Positions 35,253 to 47,160 of a stretch of 64,000 nucleotides of DNA are shown here, in pieces (within the stretch, counting starts at the first letter, position 1; each line of letters starts with the position of its first letter). Both the position numbers and the translations under genes were made by a program. Origin of the DNA: Carnegiea gigantea (lineage: Eukaryota; Streptophyta; Magnoliopsida; Caryophyllales; Cactaceae); assembly GCA_029747015.1 (NCBI GenBank), contig JAKOGI010000053.1:659001-723000 (forward strand). Reading direction: 5' to 3'. The notes beneath the pieces are model-generated. The model was not told where the DNA came from and made no database searches. It saw nothing but the letters and a program-made list of their open reading frames with translations.

Positions 35253-36765
35253 AGAGGCTTAGTCTGGGTACGATCAGTACCCAACCTGGTATAATCGTTC
35301 TGGCGCTTTTCCTTTTTTTTATTTTCTTTATTTTCTTTTGTTTAGTTGTGGATATTAGAATTGTGTTTTTATTGGTGATCACCTTGAGGTGAAATTTGGG
35401 ATGTTGTTGAGCCATTAATGGCTATGATCACCATTTTTATATTTTTGTGCACATTTGTGTTTTGTGATTGGTGGTGTTAATGGATTGGTATATCTTTATT
35501 TTTGGTGGTTAGTTTTGTATATATGTGTAGCCTTGTTTTTGATTTGGTAAGTGTTTTTAGGAGAGTGTGCTAACTTGTGTATATGTGTGCAGGTTTAGTG
35601 TTCTTGTGTGTGTTTGTTTTGTTTTGTGTGTCTTGTGCGTGATTTTGTTTTCTTTGTTTTTGTGTGTTTTGTGGTTGGTGATGACTCTCAGCTCCCAATG
35701 AGGACATTGTGATATGTAGGTGTGGGGGTGGGGTCATTTACCCTTTTATTCTTATTTTTGCGCAAATTTTTTATTTTTTGTGCTAGTTTTTCAATTTTTC
35801 CTTTTCCTTGCATAGTTTTTCTTTTTGGCTTTTGGGGTCTTGTACTATTTTGATTGACTTTGATCCGTTGTACGTTAGCCATTAGCTTATACCTAAGTAA
35901 GTTATTCATGATAGATCTTTGTCCCAAGTACGTCGCTGTTGGTCCCAATCCTAACCCCAACAGTCTATTATAGCTATGTAATCCAGTCCTTGTGTACACT
36001 TCATCATTATCTTAGGACCTTAGTCTTTCGTGATTGACTCTCCCACCTGTTTTCAACACGGTTACTTTAGTTTTTGCCTGCATTCAAAAAAAAAAAAGAG
36101 AAAAAAAAAGAAAAAGAAAAAAATAAATTTGGAATGACAAGTATCTCTTTGAGGCATGCGCCACTGGGCGTTACCCTTTTAGGCATGTGCTACTAGATGT
36201 TACCCTTTGAAGCAATACTGCTACTGGAAAAGCTTGCTTCCTTTGTTAATAAGTTAATAATGTAGCATGTGTTAGTCAGGTAGGAACGAGGTTGATTTTG
36301 GTAAGCTTAAGTCCTAGGATAATGATACACTTACACACCAAGCACTAGGATAGATTCCAAGTTTTGATGTACAATGAGGTGAAAAGTTGGTGATTTGATG
36401 TCACGTATGTGGATAGAGAGTCTTGATACGTACACTATGTTTATATACAGGCTAACGTCTTTGTTGTATGGGTGATTTGGCCAGTTAGAATATGTATAAA
36501 GTTCTCCCTTGTAAATATTTTCGATTTGTTTGTAAATCCAAACTGTTTTTCAATTTCTGTTTCTCTTTTCCTTTTCCTTTTTCTTTTTCAAGATTTTGTG
36601 GGTATATCTTCTGCAAACCCTCAAGTAACCTCACTCGTCCACTTAGGGGAACCAAGGGGTTTAAAGGGCTTGTTGCATACGCTAAATGCAGCTATGATTC
36701 ATATAAAAGTGAGTTAGATTCTTAGGTCAGTTTTTATTTTTGTCTTGTTCAAGGACGAGCAAAAA
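35253..36765 (+). other. Noncoding interior of gag-only element 2
   Basis: Shares with element 1 the TAGGTGTGGGGGTGGGG motif (35716-35733), the ctttgaggcatgcgccactg repeats (36150-36230) and the aaaccctcaa(g) region before the 3' LTR. No ORF with family resemblance. Confidence 0.6.
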
Positions 36766-36782
36766 GGTAGGTATGGGGGTAT

Positions 36783-38054
36783 TTATTACACCTATTTTTG
36801 ACCCCATTTTAGCCCTTATTTGACCCATTTTTTCCAGTGTTTTCATATCAAGTTTAGATGAAAAAGGGTCAAATTCACTTCCTTTGATTCAATTGTGCTT
36901 ATAATGTGTTTTGTCTTACTTTCAAGAGAAATTCTCGGGTTTTGATAGAAAGGAAGACCTTAGGAGCGATTTGAAGGATGCATAAAGGTCCAACGAAGCC
37001 CCAAGAGCACAAGTGAGAGCTGCAAGAAGTGCATGGTCGTGCTGCAGGACCAGAAGCTATGCACGGGCTGGGTGCACGGCCGTGTATCCTGCCAGTGCAC
37101 GGCCGTGCGTCCCGCCAGCTGTCGCGATTTAAGCAGTTTCCAGTGTTCATAAAGGGGCTTTTTTCTTTCTTTTTAAGGGGGGTCTTTTTGCTGGGTTCTT
37201 GAAAGGACCAATTAGGGTTTATCCTAGCCTCCATAAACCCCTTTGGGGGGAGATTAGATTAAGTTAGTCCTTGTATGCATTGTAGAAAATTTTGGACTCG
37301 CAATTGAAGACTAAGCTCTTCTTCTCCTTTTCTCTTTAATTTCATGCTTTTTAATTTATATTCGCTAGTTCAATAGATTATTGTTTTGCTTTGATTTCAA
37401 TGTTTGTTTGTGAATTAAAGGTTTCGTCTTTGGTTGTGATTTGTTCTTGAGATGGCCAATTGATTCCTGTTTAGGCCTTCACCTAACTTGTTTATGCCTG
37501 GAATTTAGAGTTTTCTTTCACGCCCACCAAGTGTTCTATAAAATGCTTGAAAGAGCTTTCATCCGTGTTTTAGGGCAATTAACTTATGCTGAGAGGTGAG
37601 GTCGATTGTCTAGTGTGGCTCGAAAGAATAGTTGGGATTTGAACATGAAAATAGTCTCGGTCGCTAGCTAGGTCAAGGGTTGTCAATCTTGTAGTTTAAT
37701 TGAACTAATCCCATGAAAATATGATGTTAGAACAATTAGACTAGCTCATGACCTTTGAAAGAGGGCTTGCGTGGTTTTAATGATGCAACCGACCATCTCT
37801 AAATACTAGCGTAACTTAGGAAGGTGAGGCTTGACTTGATTACTTGGTTTATCTTAGGTCTAATCATAGTCCTTTTGTTTTCGCTTTAGTAGTTTAGTCC
37901 TATTTTCTATCCCCTTCGATTTTGCCTAGCTCGAGACGTTTTAGTTAGCCCTGATAGTTGGAAACACAACTTCCTACGGACGACACCCCAAGTACTCAAC
38001 GACACACCTTGCCCTTAGGGTTTATAAATATTAAAACTCTGTTTTTTCCTAACA
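36783..38054 (+). repeat. 3' LTR of gag-only element 2
   Basis: The start (near tttattacacctatttttga) resembles the 5' LTR of the same element. The second half instead matches element 1 LTRs: ttatgctgagaggtgaggtc (near 37586), accccaagtactcaacga and gggtttataaatattaaaac. It carries two GTGCACGGCCGTG motifs (37073-37085 and 37095-37107). The left boundary is good to a few bases. Confidence 0.7.
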
Positions 38055-38059
38055 ATACG

Positions 38060-39115
38060 AAGCAGTTAGAAAGGTTTCTTGCATGACTCACCTATGCTTC
38101 AGATTTTATTAAAGATAGCTAAGCTAAGACAGCCATTGCAACAGAAATACAAGAAAGAAGTACGTTGAACATGGAGTCTTAATGATTCAAAGATTATTCA
38201 AAACCTCAAAGAGATATGTAAAAATCTTCCTATTCTTAATTTGCCTAATGAAGAAAATGATTTATTTCTTGAGACAGATGTCAATAATGAGCACTGCAGC
38301 ACAGTATTCAAAATCAAAGAAGGTAAAAAAATTCTGCAAATATTACAATGAAAGTTTTTATAAGACATAATACAGCTATCCCACGACGGAGAAACAAATT
38401 CTTGCAGTCATAAGGGGAATTGAAAAGTTCTTAATCTTTTTAGCCTCAAAACCTTTTGTTATTCGAATTGATTGCAAAGGAATACTTAATTTTGTGAAAA
38501 AGAATTTATCAAATATCAAGTATAAGGGCGACTCCTACGTTTACAATCATGACTTAACCAATTTTCCTCCTTTGTTGAACATATAAAACCCGATGACTCA
38601 CCTATGCTTTAGATTTTATTAAAGATTTAGCTAAATTGAGACAGCCATTGAAACAGAAATACAAGAAAGAAGTAAGTTGGACATGGACTCGTAATGATTC
38701 AAAGATTATTCAAAATCTCAAAGAGATATGTAAAAATCTTCCTATTCTTAATTTGCCTAATGAAGAAAATCATTTACTTTTTGAGACAGATGCCAACAAT
38801 GAGCACTGGAGCACAGTATTCAAATTCAAAGAAGACAAAAAACTCTACAAATATTGCAGTGGAAGTTTTTATAGAACATAATGCAACTATCCCACGATGG
38901 AGAAATAAATTCTTACAGTCATAATGGGAATTGAAAAGTTCTTAATCTTTTTAGCCCCAAAACCTTTTCTTATTCGAATTAATTGGAAAGGAATATTAGT
39001 GTTGTGAAAAAAATTTATCAAATATGCAAGTGCAAGAGTGACTCCTACGTTGACAATTATGGCTTAACTAGTTTTCCTTCTCTGTTGAACATATATAGGG
39101 ATTGAAGAACTCTCT
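38060..39115 (+). pseudogene. Caulimovirid reverse transcriptase C-terminus and RNase H, copy A
   Basis: Continues the polymerase after the LTR element. Blocks shared with copy C are ICKNLPILNLPNEEN, the NNEHWSTVFKFKE RNase H start (about 38790-38835) and IEKFLIFLAPKPF. The region is present twice because of a 510-bp tandem duplication. Both halves carry stops and frameshifts. RNase H would remove the RNA strand during viral DNA synthesis. Confidence 0.7.
38083..39101. repeat. 510-bp tandem duplication within viral RNase H
   Basis: Unit 1 is 38083-38592 and unit 2 is 38593-39101. Both start atgactcacctatgctt and end ttgaacatata(t/a). They differ by scattered substitutions and small indels, so the duplication is not recent. 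It followed or accompanied loss of function, because copy C has no sign of it before the window ends. Confidence 0.85.
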
Positions 39116-39139
39116 ATCAGATAGTTTAACTCGAGAACT

Positions 39140-40214
39140 CGCCATTGGTGATCATCAGAGCAGAACTCCTACCAGAAAAGGAAGAAATCCATAATGAAAT
39201 GCCATTATTACTAGAACAGATTTCTCCTTTTAGTAAAGTCCTTATTGATAATTTGAAATTTCATATAAAAGTAGATCATATTTTGGTCTGCTATCTTTTA
39301 CCTACCTAATAACTCAAAGATTTTCCCTTATAAAGTTACAAGTTAATTATCTAAGAGGTCCTTATGATATCTAGGGAAAAAAAGTTCTCATGTTCAAGAA
39401 AAATGCTCAATAAGTGGTATGTAGTCTGCATTGACAATTATTATAATTATTCCTATGATATTTGGGAGTCTTGGAGTACAACGATCTAATTTCCCGATAA
39501 ATCTGGAGTTTGTGGTGCTACTTTCTCAACAAATTCAATCTCTCCAAGTGACCCCATTATCAAAGCCTGGGAATACGGCATGGTACTTTACTTTACAGAA
39601 ATCCCAAATCTGAAATTTTTATTTTTCTCAAGACTAACTAAATTTCAGCAATGCATGTTGAGAAAGATCTATTGGATTGTTATATCTCCTGATGGTCCAA
39701 CATAGATGCCTATATATGGAAGTATATTGTGCACTAATCGATTATAAAAATGAAAAGCCAAACCAGCCCATTATTTTGTTCAGATTGTTGATTTCGACGA
39801 TCCCTATGATCAACAACAAGAATAGTTTCCAGAACGATGAGAATTAGTTACTGATCCTGCTTTAGCAAGAGCCATCGATTTTTGCAATATTTATCATCAA
39901 AATTGGGCATTAATCAAACAAGGAAAAGCATCAATGTACTGTAGAGACACTACTTTCGCCTATGACAATGAGTTTAAAGAATACATGAAGGTGGAGAGAG
40001 CGGTTGCAGAAGATATCTTTGACTATCTTTTTGATATTGGAGCTGAAAAATTCTTATCAAAAGAAGAAAAGAAATATCTTCTTGAATTATTTAAGAAATA
40101 GGATCCAGAGCATCTTCAATTTGATGAAGATTTTGATGATTATCCAGTTAATGATGGTCTGAAAGATATAATTGGAGATGAAGGCATGCAGAATCTCAAT
40201 AATGATGACTAGTC
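39140..40214 (+). pseudogene. Caulimovirid last ORF (viroplasmin-like?), copy A
   Basis: A separate reading region after RNase H. One block starts NKWYVVCIDNYYNYSYDIWE (about 39410-39470) and continues to a GVCGATFSTNSIS block and KAWEYGM (39505-39585). The opening KWYVV...YD.WE recalls the viroplasmin/transactivator N-terminal fold of caulimovirids, at low confidence. The C-terminal part (about 39838-40212) is well preserved: DPALARAIDFCNIYHQNWAL, YDNEFKEYMKVERAVAEDIF, then an acidic end FDEDFDDYPVNDGLKD, with one in-frame stop (TAG near 40099). A viroplasmin would form inclusion bodies and aid translation. Confidence 0.5.
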
Positions 40215-40385
40215 TTATCATCATTAAAAGCTCTGAAAAGTGGTTGTTTTATTATTGTACTATTTTGAGAAGTGTTAGGTCTATAAAATAAAGTAGTCTA
40301 CTATAGCCATGTGAACGCAACTGTAGCTATTGTAAAATCATTGTGTACTGTAGCTAATAGAGCATCCTATGTACCCTCATCCCCT

Positions 40386-40395
40386 CTATAAAAGG
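40386..40395 (+). promoter_or_regulatory. Pararetroviral pregenomic RNA promoter (TATA box)
   Basis: CTATAAAAGG in a purine-rich context follows the last viral ORF by about 170 bp, the position of the 35S-type promoter in caulimovirids. Upstream, three related 8-10-mers (actatagcc 40300, actgtagcta 40320, actgtagcta 40348) could be promoter elements. Confidence 0.65.
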
Positions 40396-40552
40396 AGAGG
40401 TCGAGTGCTGAGAAGAGACATAATCATTTGACCATTCTTGAGTAAAAGAGAAGTTGGGATTCTCTATTTCTCTGTGAGCAAGCATCTTTAATGATCTTAG
40501 TTTAAGTCCATCTTTAAGCTTTCCATTGTAATATTTCCACTTTAAAGCTTTC

Positions 40553-40558
40553 AATAAA
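40553..40558 (+). terminator. Pararetroviral poly(A) signal
   Basis: AATAAA lies about 135 bp downstream of the expected start site (near 40420). TATA followed by a close AATAAA is the layout that makes the terminally redundant pregenomic RNA of caulimovirids. Confidence 0.6.
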
Positions 40559-40570
40559 AAAAGTTTTCCA

Positions 40571-41494
40571 GTAGGGAATGTTATTCAATTGAGCCTTTTG
40601 CCTTAAATATTATAATTTCTTGATTAAAGTCTCACTATCCGTTAAAAATATATAAAATTTGATTATTACGGTCCGAGGTAGGAAACAAAAAGAATCTGTG
40701 TTGTGCCTGATCTAAGAAAGGGGGTTGAGATTAGCAATCTCTGTAAAACAGAAGCTAGAGAAACGCCGGAATCCAGTGCTGATTAAGTTTAGGTCATGAT
40801 CGGAACTCTCTAATTAAGCTTTAATTATTTTGCTAAGTATGATGGGCTGTTAATTACTAGAAAATATAATATTTATGATATAAGTAATAGATTATGATAA
40901 CTAATACTAGTAAAGTCATTATAAGAAGTCCAAACAAAAATATAAGCTTAGTTTTATTAAAAAGCCCCAAAAACCTAAGTATTTGTACTTTAGACCTTGT
41001 TTGAGTCAAAAATAGAAAATTTAAAAAGTTCAGGGACTAAATTGTAAAGAAAAACTTTGAAAAGCAACTGTTTCATAAAATATCAACCTCTGCTAATAGT
41101 TTATCCAAAATAGTAGGTACTTGAGAATACATTCTAAAAAAGTTGACCCCTAAAAATTATTTTCATAAAATTCAGAGTACCCCAAAGTTACAAATTGCAA
41201 TTTTGTAGTCTTAATTGTTCAACTCATTATGGGATCATATTTGTTATAACTTTTTGTTCTCTATGTTGATTGCTAGAAGACGGGGATGACAAGTCATCAC
41301 TTTTAATCCGTCAAACAATTGTCACTCTCAGTGATATGTCTTTTTATAGCATACCATGTAGCGGTACCATGTAGCATTAACCTCTTAATTATAAAATTAG
41401 TATTTTAGTTCTCTATGGAGATGGTGGGGATCGTTTGCAATAGGCTTTTATGAACAAAATGTCAAATGATCAATTTCTTCCCCCAGTCTACTAC
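40571..41494. other. Probable remainder of viral leader, then unassigned DNA
   Basis: Immediately after the poly(A) signal the sequence could be the viral leader, but no clear match to the copy A start was seen. Beyond about 41200 nothing is recognised. A tRNA-Met primer site was not found here. Confidence 0.3.
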
Positions 41495-42760
41495 TATAAC
41501 GCCCTGATATTTTCAAAGAATTACTTTTAGAAATATTTTTTTCATGAAACTGGGCACATTGCACTGTGTCACCTAAGAGGCGACACAAGGCTCATATTAT
41601 GAACAATAACATTGGTTGTAATAAGAAAAGAGACAACAACGAACTAGTCATTTCATTTCGATTGGATAGTTCGATAGAGCCATTACTATAAGTCGTGTAT
41701 TATATAAATAATATTAACATTGTAAATAGTGATCCTATATTTTTTTACGTGTGATCCCTCCCAACACTTGAACCCCTTTTTAGATGAATCTGAAAATACA
41801 AAATACATAAATAGTAAGCCAAATAAGCCTAGTAGAAGATGATGCTATATAGTAAAATAATTCAGGGCACAACTAAATTCATTTTATTCATCAAACTGAG
41901 TTAAAACATTTGCTACTAAAGCATTTAACAATAAGAGACTTAATCTCCATTATGGTCATTGAACATATATGCACATACTTGGACTTATCGGAAAGCCCAA
42001 ACGTCATTGATCAACATACAATAGAGCAGTAAGAAAGCCCACCATTAATGTGATAAAAGAATTAAAATAATTACTTCATGTTACACTTCATTAGCCACAA
42101 GGATTTAATAAAATGACATAACCATAAGGGCATAACCATCATACTGTACTTAATTTATGTGATTGTTTTCACAAATTCAGCTGAAGTGACCTAAAGCTTC
42201 ATATGTCCTAGATAAATGATGAGTAGGCTACACAAGCTTAACAACGAAGCCACAAAAGTAATAATAGGTCGACCACAACCGTGTTATTCGATCCTTCACT
42301 TACATGGGTCAAAGCCCCATTGTTCCATTAATTTTGCTTAATAGGGAGAGAAAGAGAGAAAGAAACAGAGAGAAAGAGTGTGTAGTAAACCATAGATGAT
42401 GTGTGGCAAAGTGAGGAAGAGATTTGATATTTATAGAGAGTCTTGGATATAAAATTAGGCCCCCTTCTTATGGCACAAAGATTTAGGAATGGCAAAGTGA
42501 ATGTCTTATAATTAATACTAGCAATTCCGAATATGGTGAATTATAATCAACTAATTACCTAGTCAAAATAATTAAATGGTGGTGTTCTCCATAATCTCAA
42601 GTTCTAAGCATTCCCACCAATATTGTCGGCTCAACTTTTGGTACTATAAGCCCAACATCTCAACAAAATTTAGCACACTCTTGTAATTGCACACATGATG
42701 ATTATGGTAATGTTTTTTTTCCCTTTTCATTTAATAATGATAAATTTTCGCGGCATTACA
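41495..42760 (+). repeat. Probable solo LTR
   Basis: A 1266-bp segment with inverted ends TATAACGCC and GGCATTACA (reverse complement TGTAATGCC), the form of many plant LTRs beginning TGTAACGCC, with TG decayed to TA on the left. Flanking 5-mers are actac (41490-41494) and accac (42761-42765), 4 of 5 identical. A TATA-like atttatagagag lies near 42430. No primer site, polypurine tract or partner LTR adjoins, so recombination to a solo LTR is likely. The strand is inferred from the TGTAACGCC start. Confidence 0.55.
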
Positions 42761-43009
42761 ACCACTGAGTCATTTTTTAAATTTGAATGTTATCATCTTT
42801 AGTATTTGGGATTTTGGGGAAAAACATGCCATTGAGTTATTTATTTTTCCTACTCTAATACTGAGTTATTAGGTTTTTTTTCCCAATATACAATCGATAA
42901 TAACAAGTTATATAATCACTCGGTGCAAGAATGGTCTTCCAATCACCAAATCCCCTTGAAATCTAATTTCTAATTCTCAATGCTTGCTAAGAACTCAAAT
43001 CTGGAAGTG

Positions 43010-45093
43010 TAAGGGTGAACATGGTCTTGAGTGGCTAACATACCTTGTTAATGTTATATTTAAGACAGCAAAGATGCCACACGAGTGGAGAGTAAGTACT
43101 ATTATCCCGCTTTACAAGAACAAGAGTGATATTCAAGACTGCAACAACTATAGAGGAATAAAATTGCTTAGCCACACAATGAAGATATGGGAGAGGATGA
43201 TTGAGGGAAGATTGAGGGTTGATACAAGGATTACAAAGAACCAATTTGATTTTATGTTAGAAAAATTGCCAACGGAGGCTATTTATCTATAGACTCCTGG
43301 AGTTCTATAGGGATAGAAAAAAGGACCTTCATATGGTGTTCATTAACCTAGAGAAAGCATACAATAGAGTACCTAGGAAGGTATTATGGAGGTCGATGGA
43401 GAAGGCGTACCGAGTGCTTATATTCAAGTTATTAAAAATACGGACGAGGGAGTTAGGACAAGAGTTAGGACCTTAGGCAGGAATGCAGAGGACTTCCCCA
43501 TAGACATTACACTTCGTAAAGGATTAGTGTTGAGCCCTTCCTTATTCACTATAGTTATGGATATACTCACTAGAGGGATTCAAGATGAGGTGCCATGGTA
43601 CATGCCATTTGCAAATGACATAGTCCTTATCGATGAGATTATGGAGGGCGTAAACAACAAGTTAGAGAGGTGAAGACATACCCTAGAGGTTGAAGGTTTT
43701 AGGTTAAGTAGGTCTAAGACTAAGTACTTAAAATACCGATTTAGTAAGCGAATGAAGCGACCATTGGAGGTATGGCTATACCAAGAGTCGAAAAGTTCAA
43801 ATATTTGGGCTCAATCATTCAAGATGGTGGAGATATTGATAAATATATTAACCAAAGAATAAAGGTAGGATGGCAAAAATGGAGGAATGCATCGAGAGTG
43901 TTGTGCGATAAGAGGATTTCACTTAGGTTGAAGGAGAGGATATATCGTATGGTTGTTAGACCAGCTCCATTGAATAGTGCGAAGTGTTGGCCTAGGAAGA
44001 AGTCCCAGGTCCAGAGGATGGGGGTCGTGGAGATGATGATGATGATTCGTTAGATGTGTGATTACATAAGAGCAGATACGATTAGAAATGCAATTAGTAG
44101 AGACAAAGTAGGAGTGACATGTAGAGAGGATAAGATGAGGGAAGACTTAGACCATTTGCAATGGTCTCCTCGCGAGGCAGATATGAGGAGAGAGAAGGGA
44201 AGCGAGGGAGGCAAGTATCTGCACTGAAGGCCTCATGATATGTACCTCGTGGGGAGGCTCTTCTGTGCAAGCCAACTCGTGAAGTACATTTTTTTTAAAT
44301 GTTTTTTATTAGTTTTTCTTTTTTTATTTAAAAAATAAAGTTGTATATTATATAGTGGATTTATGGGTATAATTTTATTTGGTGAGGAAAAGTGGTGAGC
44401 TTGCCATTACAGAGAGTGAGGATTGTGAGGAAAAAAGTTGGAGAGAGGACTGATATGGCAGTGGTAGGGCCCAACTGGTGAGCCAAAAAATGGCTCACCA
44501 ATGTTTTTGCTCTTAGATGGTTTGATCATATTAGGAGAAGAAATATGGATGCACTGATGAGGAGGTGGGAGCTTCCGGAGTATAGAAGGGGGCGAGGTAG
44601 ACTGAAGAAGAATTGGAGAGAGAAGTGATCAAACACGATATGAAGATCTTAGGTTTTAACGGAGACATGGCTCAGGATAGGAAGTTATAGAGAGCTAGGA
44701 TTAAGGTTGCAGACTTTAGGGCAACTTGTTAATTTAATTTTTACTTGATATTCAAGGGCTCTTAAATTGCTGGTGCTTAAATCTAGCTTTTACTTATAGT
44801 GCATTTTCAGTTCATATGCATGCTTGCATTAGTTATTATGAGAACTATTGCTATTTGTGGCACATCACTTTTTTCCTTTTATCTATCTACTTAGGTATCA
44901 TCTTTATTTTATCAAAGTATTTTCAAGTATAAAATAAAATATTTTCCCAAACCTTTTTTGATGGATCTACTGGAATCAGCCTCTGTATGAGTAATGATAC
45001 GTGCAAAGATAAGGCTACTTATATCTGGATCTCCCTAGACCTTACATAAGCGGGACCCACACTGAGAGTTTGTTTGTTTTTGTTGTTGTTGTC
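43010..45093 (+). mobile_element. 5'-truncated RTE-type LINE
   Basis: Reverse transcriptase remains read WLTYLVNVIFKTAKMPHEWR, NNYRGIKLLSHTMKIWERMI (43060-43210), LVLSPSLFTIVMDILTRGIQ and the catalytic box FAND (about 43607-43618, FADD expected). The block FKYLGSIIQDGGDID (about 43798-43842) and a C-terminal [13 protein letters not shown] (about 44588-44625) follow. The 3' tail ends in (GTT)n at 45076-45092, as in plant RTE elements. The target duplication is about 20 bp: aagaactcaaatct-ggaagt (42989-43009) against aagaactcaaatctatggaa (45094 on), with a 2-base difference. Stops and frameshifts are present, and a MITE sits at 44150-44512. Confidence 0.85.
44150..44512. mobile_element. Harbinger-like MITE inside the RTE LINE
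   Basis: 363 bp with ends GACCATTTGCAATGG and, reverse-complemented, GAGCAAAAACATTGG. TTA flanks both sides (44147-44149 and 44513-44515). Removing it restores the LINE reading from the DKMREDLD block to [17 protein letters not shown]. The interior is noncoding. Confidence 0.75.
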
Positions 45094-45117
45094 AAGAACT
45101 CAAATCTATGGAAGTAT

Positions 45118-46467
45118 AGAGGGCTAAGGATGGTGAAATGGATAGATAATCAATTGCAGTTGAGCCCTCTAAATAGCAAAAAACCAACCTTCGAGGCCTC
45201 AAAACATCTAGAAAACTAAATAGGCATCACCAGAAAAGGGCCAACGAAGGGCCAAGCTGTGTTGTGTGCCTACCAAATTATTCTACAAGTGAGATTCGTA
45301 ATTATGGGTTGTGTTGATTGGCTTGGGCTGATTAGTGCCAAGAATGGGAGCCAAGGGATGCATACGGGGGCCATTAGTGTTCCCTGTTGGGGCTGAGTAA
45401 CGAAGCCAACTTGGGGAAGAAGTCTTCACAGTCATGCAAACGCATTCGCGTTAGGCTCATTAGACTTAAATCAACAGATAATTTTAGGCCACACTGGGTC
45501 AATGGTCAGAGCACTAAGGATCTACAAATCTCTTCACAAACACCAAAACTAGATGTATAACAAAAAATGGGGCAGAATCAAGCACTTGCAACGTAACATC
45601 TCCACAAGTCAATATCAAATGACCCCAAAATCATGCACATCGCTTAGAAAATGGAAAGAATCAAAAATTTTGTTAATTAATAAAGTGTAGGAACAAAGTT
45701 TATTCATTACTTATATGCAATGTTAAAGTTTATTAAGTTTTCAAAGTTAAGTGATTTTAAAAATCTTGGAAGGAAAGTTGAGTGATTTTTAAAAACTTGT
45801 CTCAATTTTTTTTAAAAGTTGTCAATAGATATCTAAATTTAAATTCTGTATTTCAACTTTTAATCATTACATTTCTTATAGACTTGGTGAAACTGATGCT
45901 CAACCCACACCCGAACGGCCTCAACCCATACCCGAACGGACAATCGAAACAAGTGAATCAATAACGACCCGAAAATGAACTAACCCCATAATCGAATCGA
46001 ATATATCACCCAATTCAAACCCGAGCCATTTTAGACCTGAACTAACTCAAACCCGATTCAATGTACACCCAAACCGATTCAATCCGAACAGGAATAACCC
46101 CAAACCCAAACTGGTTAATGCTCGAACTGATAAATCTTTATATTATAAATAGCAGAATGATAAGTTGTTAATAAGTCTTCCCTCCATCAATACTAGAATT
46201 ATGTGCAATCCCTTTAAAATAACTTCCTGATGCTATTTATTTAAATTTCAAATTTCAAAAATTACTTAGTATCTCACTATCCTAACCACTTTGAGTTCTG
46301 TCTGTCCTCAACTTCCATTGACTCTATCACCTATATCCCTCCCTATCTCATGCAAATCAAATGCTCCCTAGCTCTTCACCCCACGTCTCTATCCAATCTT
46401 ATTCTCCAAGTTCTCATATCCATCTATTTAAACCCTCTCAACCAACTTAACTCTTTCTATCATGATA
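45118..46467. other. Unassigned intergenic DNA
   Basis: No coding region recognised. 45890-46110 is rich in acccgaac/aacccgat repeats resembling the subterminal repeats of the hAT at 2311-3425 in reverse orientation, perhaps a hAT fragment without clear ends. Confidence 0.35.

Positions 46468-46532
<65 letters not shown>
46468..46532 (+). repeat. (CA)n(TA)n compound microsatellite
   Basis: About 50 bp of CA repeats passing directly into TA repeats. Confidence 0.95.
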
Positions 46533-47080
46533 GAGTTTATTTATTTTGTTTTAATTTGTTTTAATCTTAATATGTATAAATTTTAAATTCAGTGCTACTT
46601 CGATTTAATCAATTATGTATGTGTTAGTTTCTAATTTTAAAATTTTAATTGTATCTTTTATAACTCTATTAAGGCTATTGTGTACATTTTTACAGTTTCG
46701 TACTCATTCTCACATGCTCTCAATTTATTGTCCTTCCATGTTAATATCAATTGTATTTAAATGTTAATTAAAGTATTTAAATTAAGATGTGACTAATGTA
46801 TTAGTCTATGACATGTATGTCTCTAATTTCATATTGCACCAACCAAATATTATACGAGAAATACTGAAATAGTCAGAGCTTATGTTGTTAGTTAATTGAA
46901 TTGAAACATAGGATACGTCGTGTGGCATAAATATCTAAATTGAACCCATAAAACAACAAAAAGGGCTAAGTTTGGGTACATATATTTTTTAGATGTTTTG
47001 AACCATTATTATAAATTAGGTTTGGGTTGGATTTCATGTTTTGTTTGGTTGGGGTCCATTAACTAACCAGGCATGGCAAT
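46533..47080. other. Unassigned AT-rich DNA
   Basis: Nothing recognised on either strand. Confidence 0.4.
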
Positions 47081-47160
47081 TTAAAAAAAAAAGGACAGCC
47101 CGATGCACAAGTATCCCGTGCTTACGCAGGGTTCAGGGAAGGGCCTCATCCTAAGAAAAA
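47081..47160 (+). mobile_element. SINE-like fragment (Au-type head?)
   Basis: An A run (47081-47090) is followed by ggacagcccgatgcacaagt, atcccgtgcttacgcagggt and tcagggaagggcct. This closely recalls the conserved head of the Au SINE family of flowering plants, but the following Au body is not visible. Likely a truncated fragment. Confidence 0.4.

Larger units (their letters stand above)
32908..38054 (+). mobile_element. Gag-only LTR retrotransposon 2 with mosaic LTRs
   Basis: Inserted in the viral reverse transcriptase. The perfect 5-bp target duplication is ATACG (32903-32907 and 38055-38059). Ends are TGATAAAG...CCTAACA. LTRs are about 1397 bp (32908-34304) and about 1272 bp (36783-38054). 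The interior has a well-kept tRNA-Asp primer site, a broken gag, an internal polypurine-like motif, noncoding blocks shared with element 1, and a polypurine tract (ggtaggtatgggggt, near 36766). No pol domains are visible. The two LTRs differ strongly in their 3' halves. The family is the same as or sister to element 1, but this copy is older by its damage. Confidence 0.8.
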
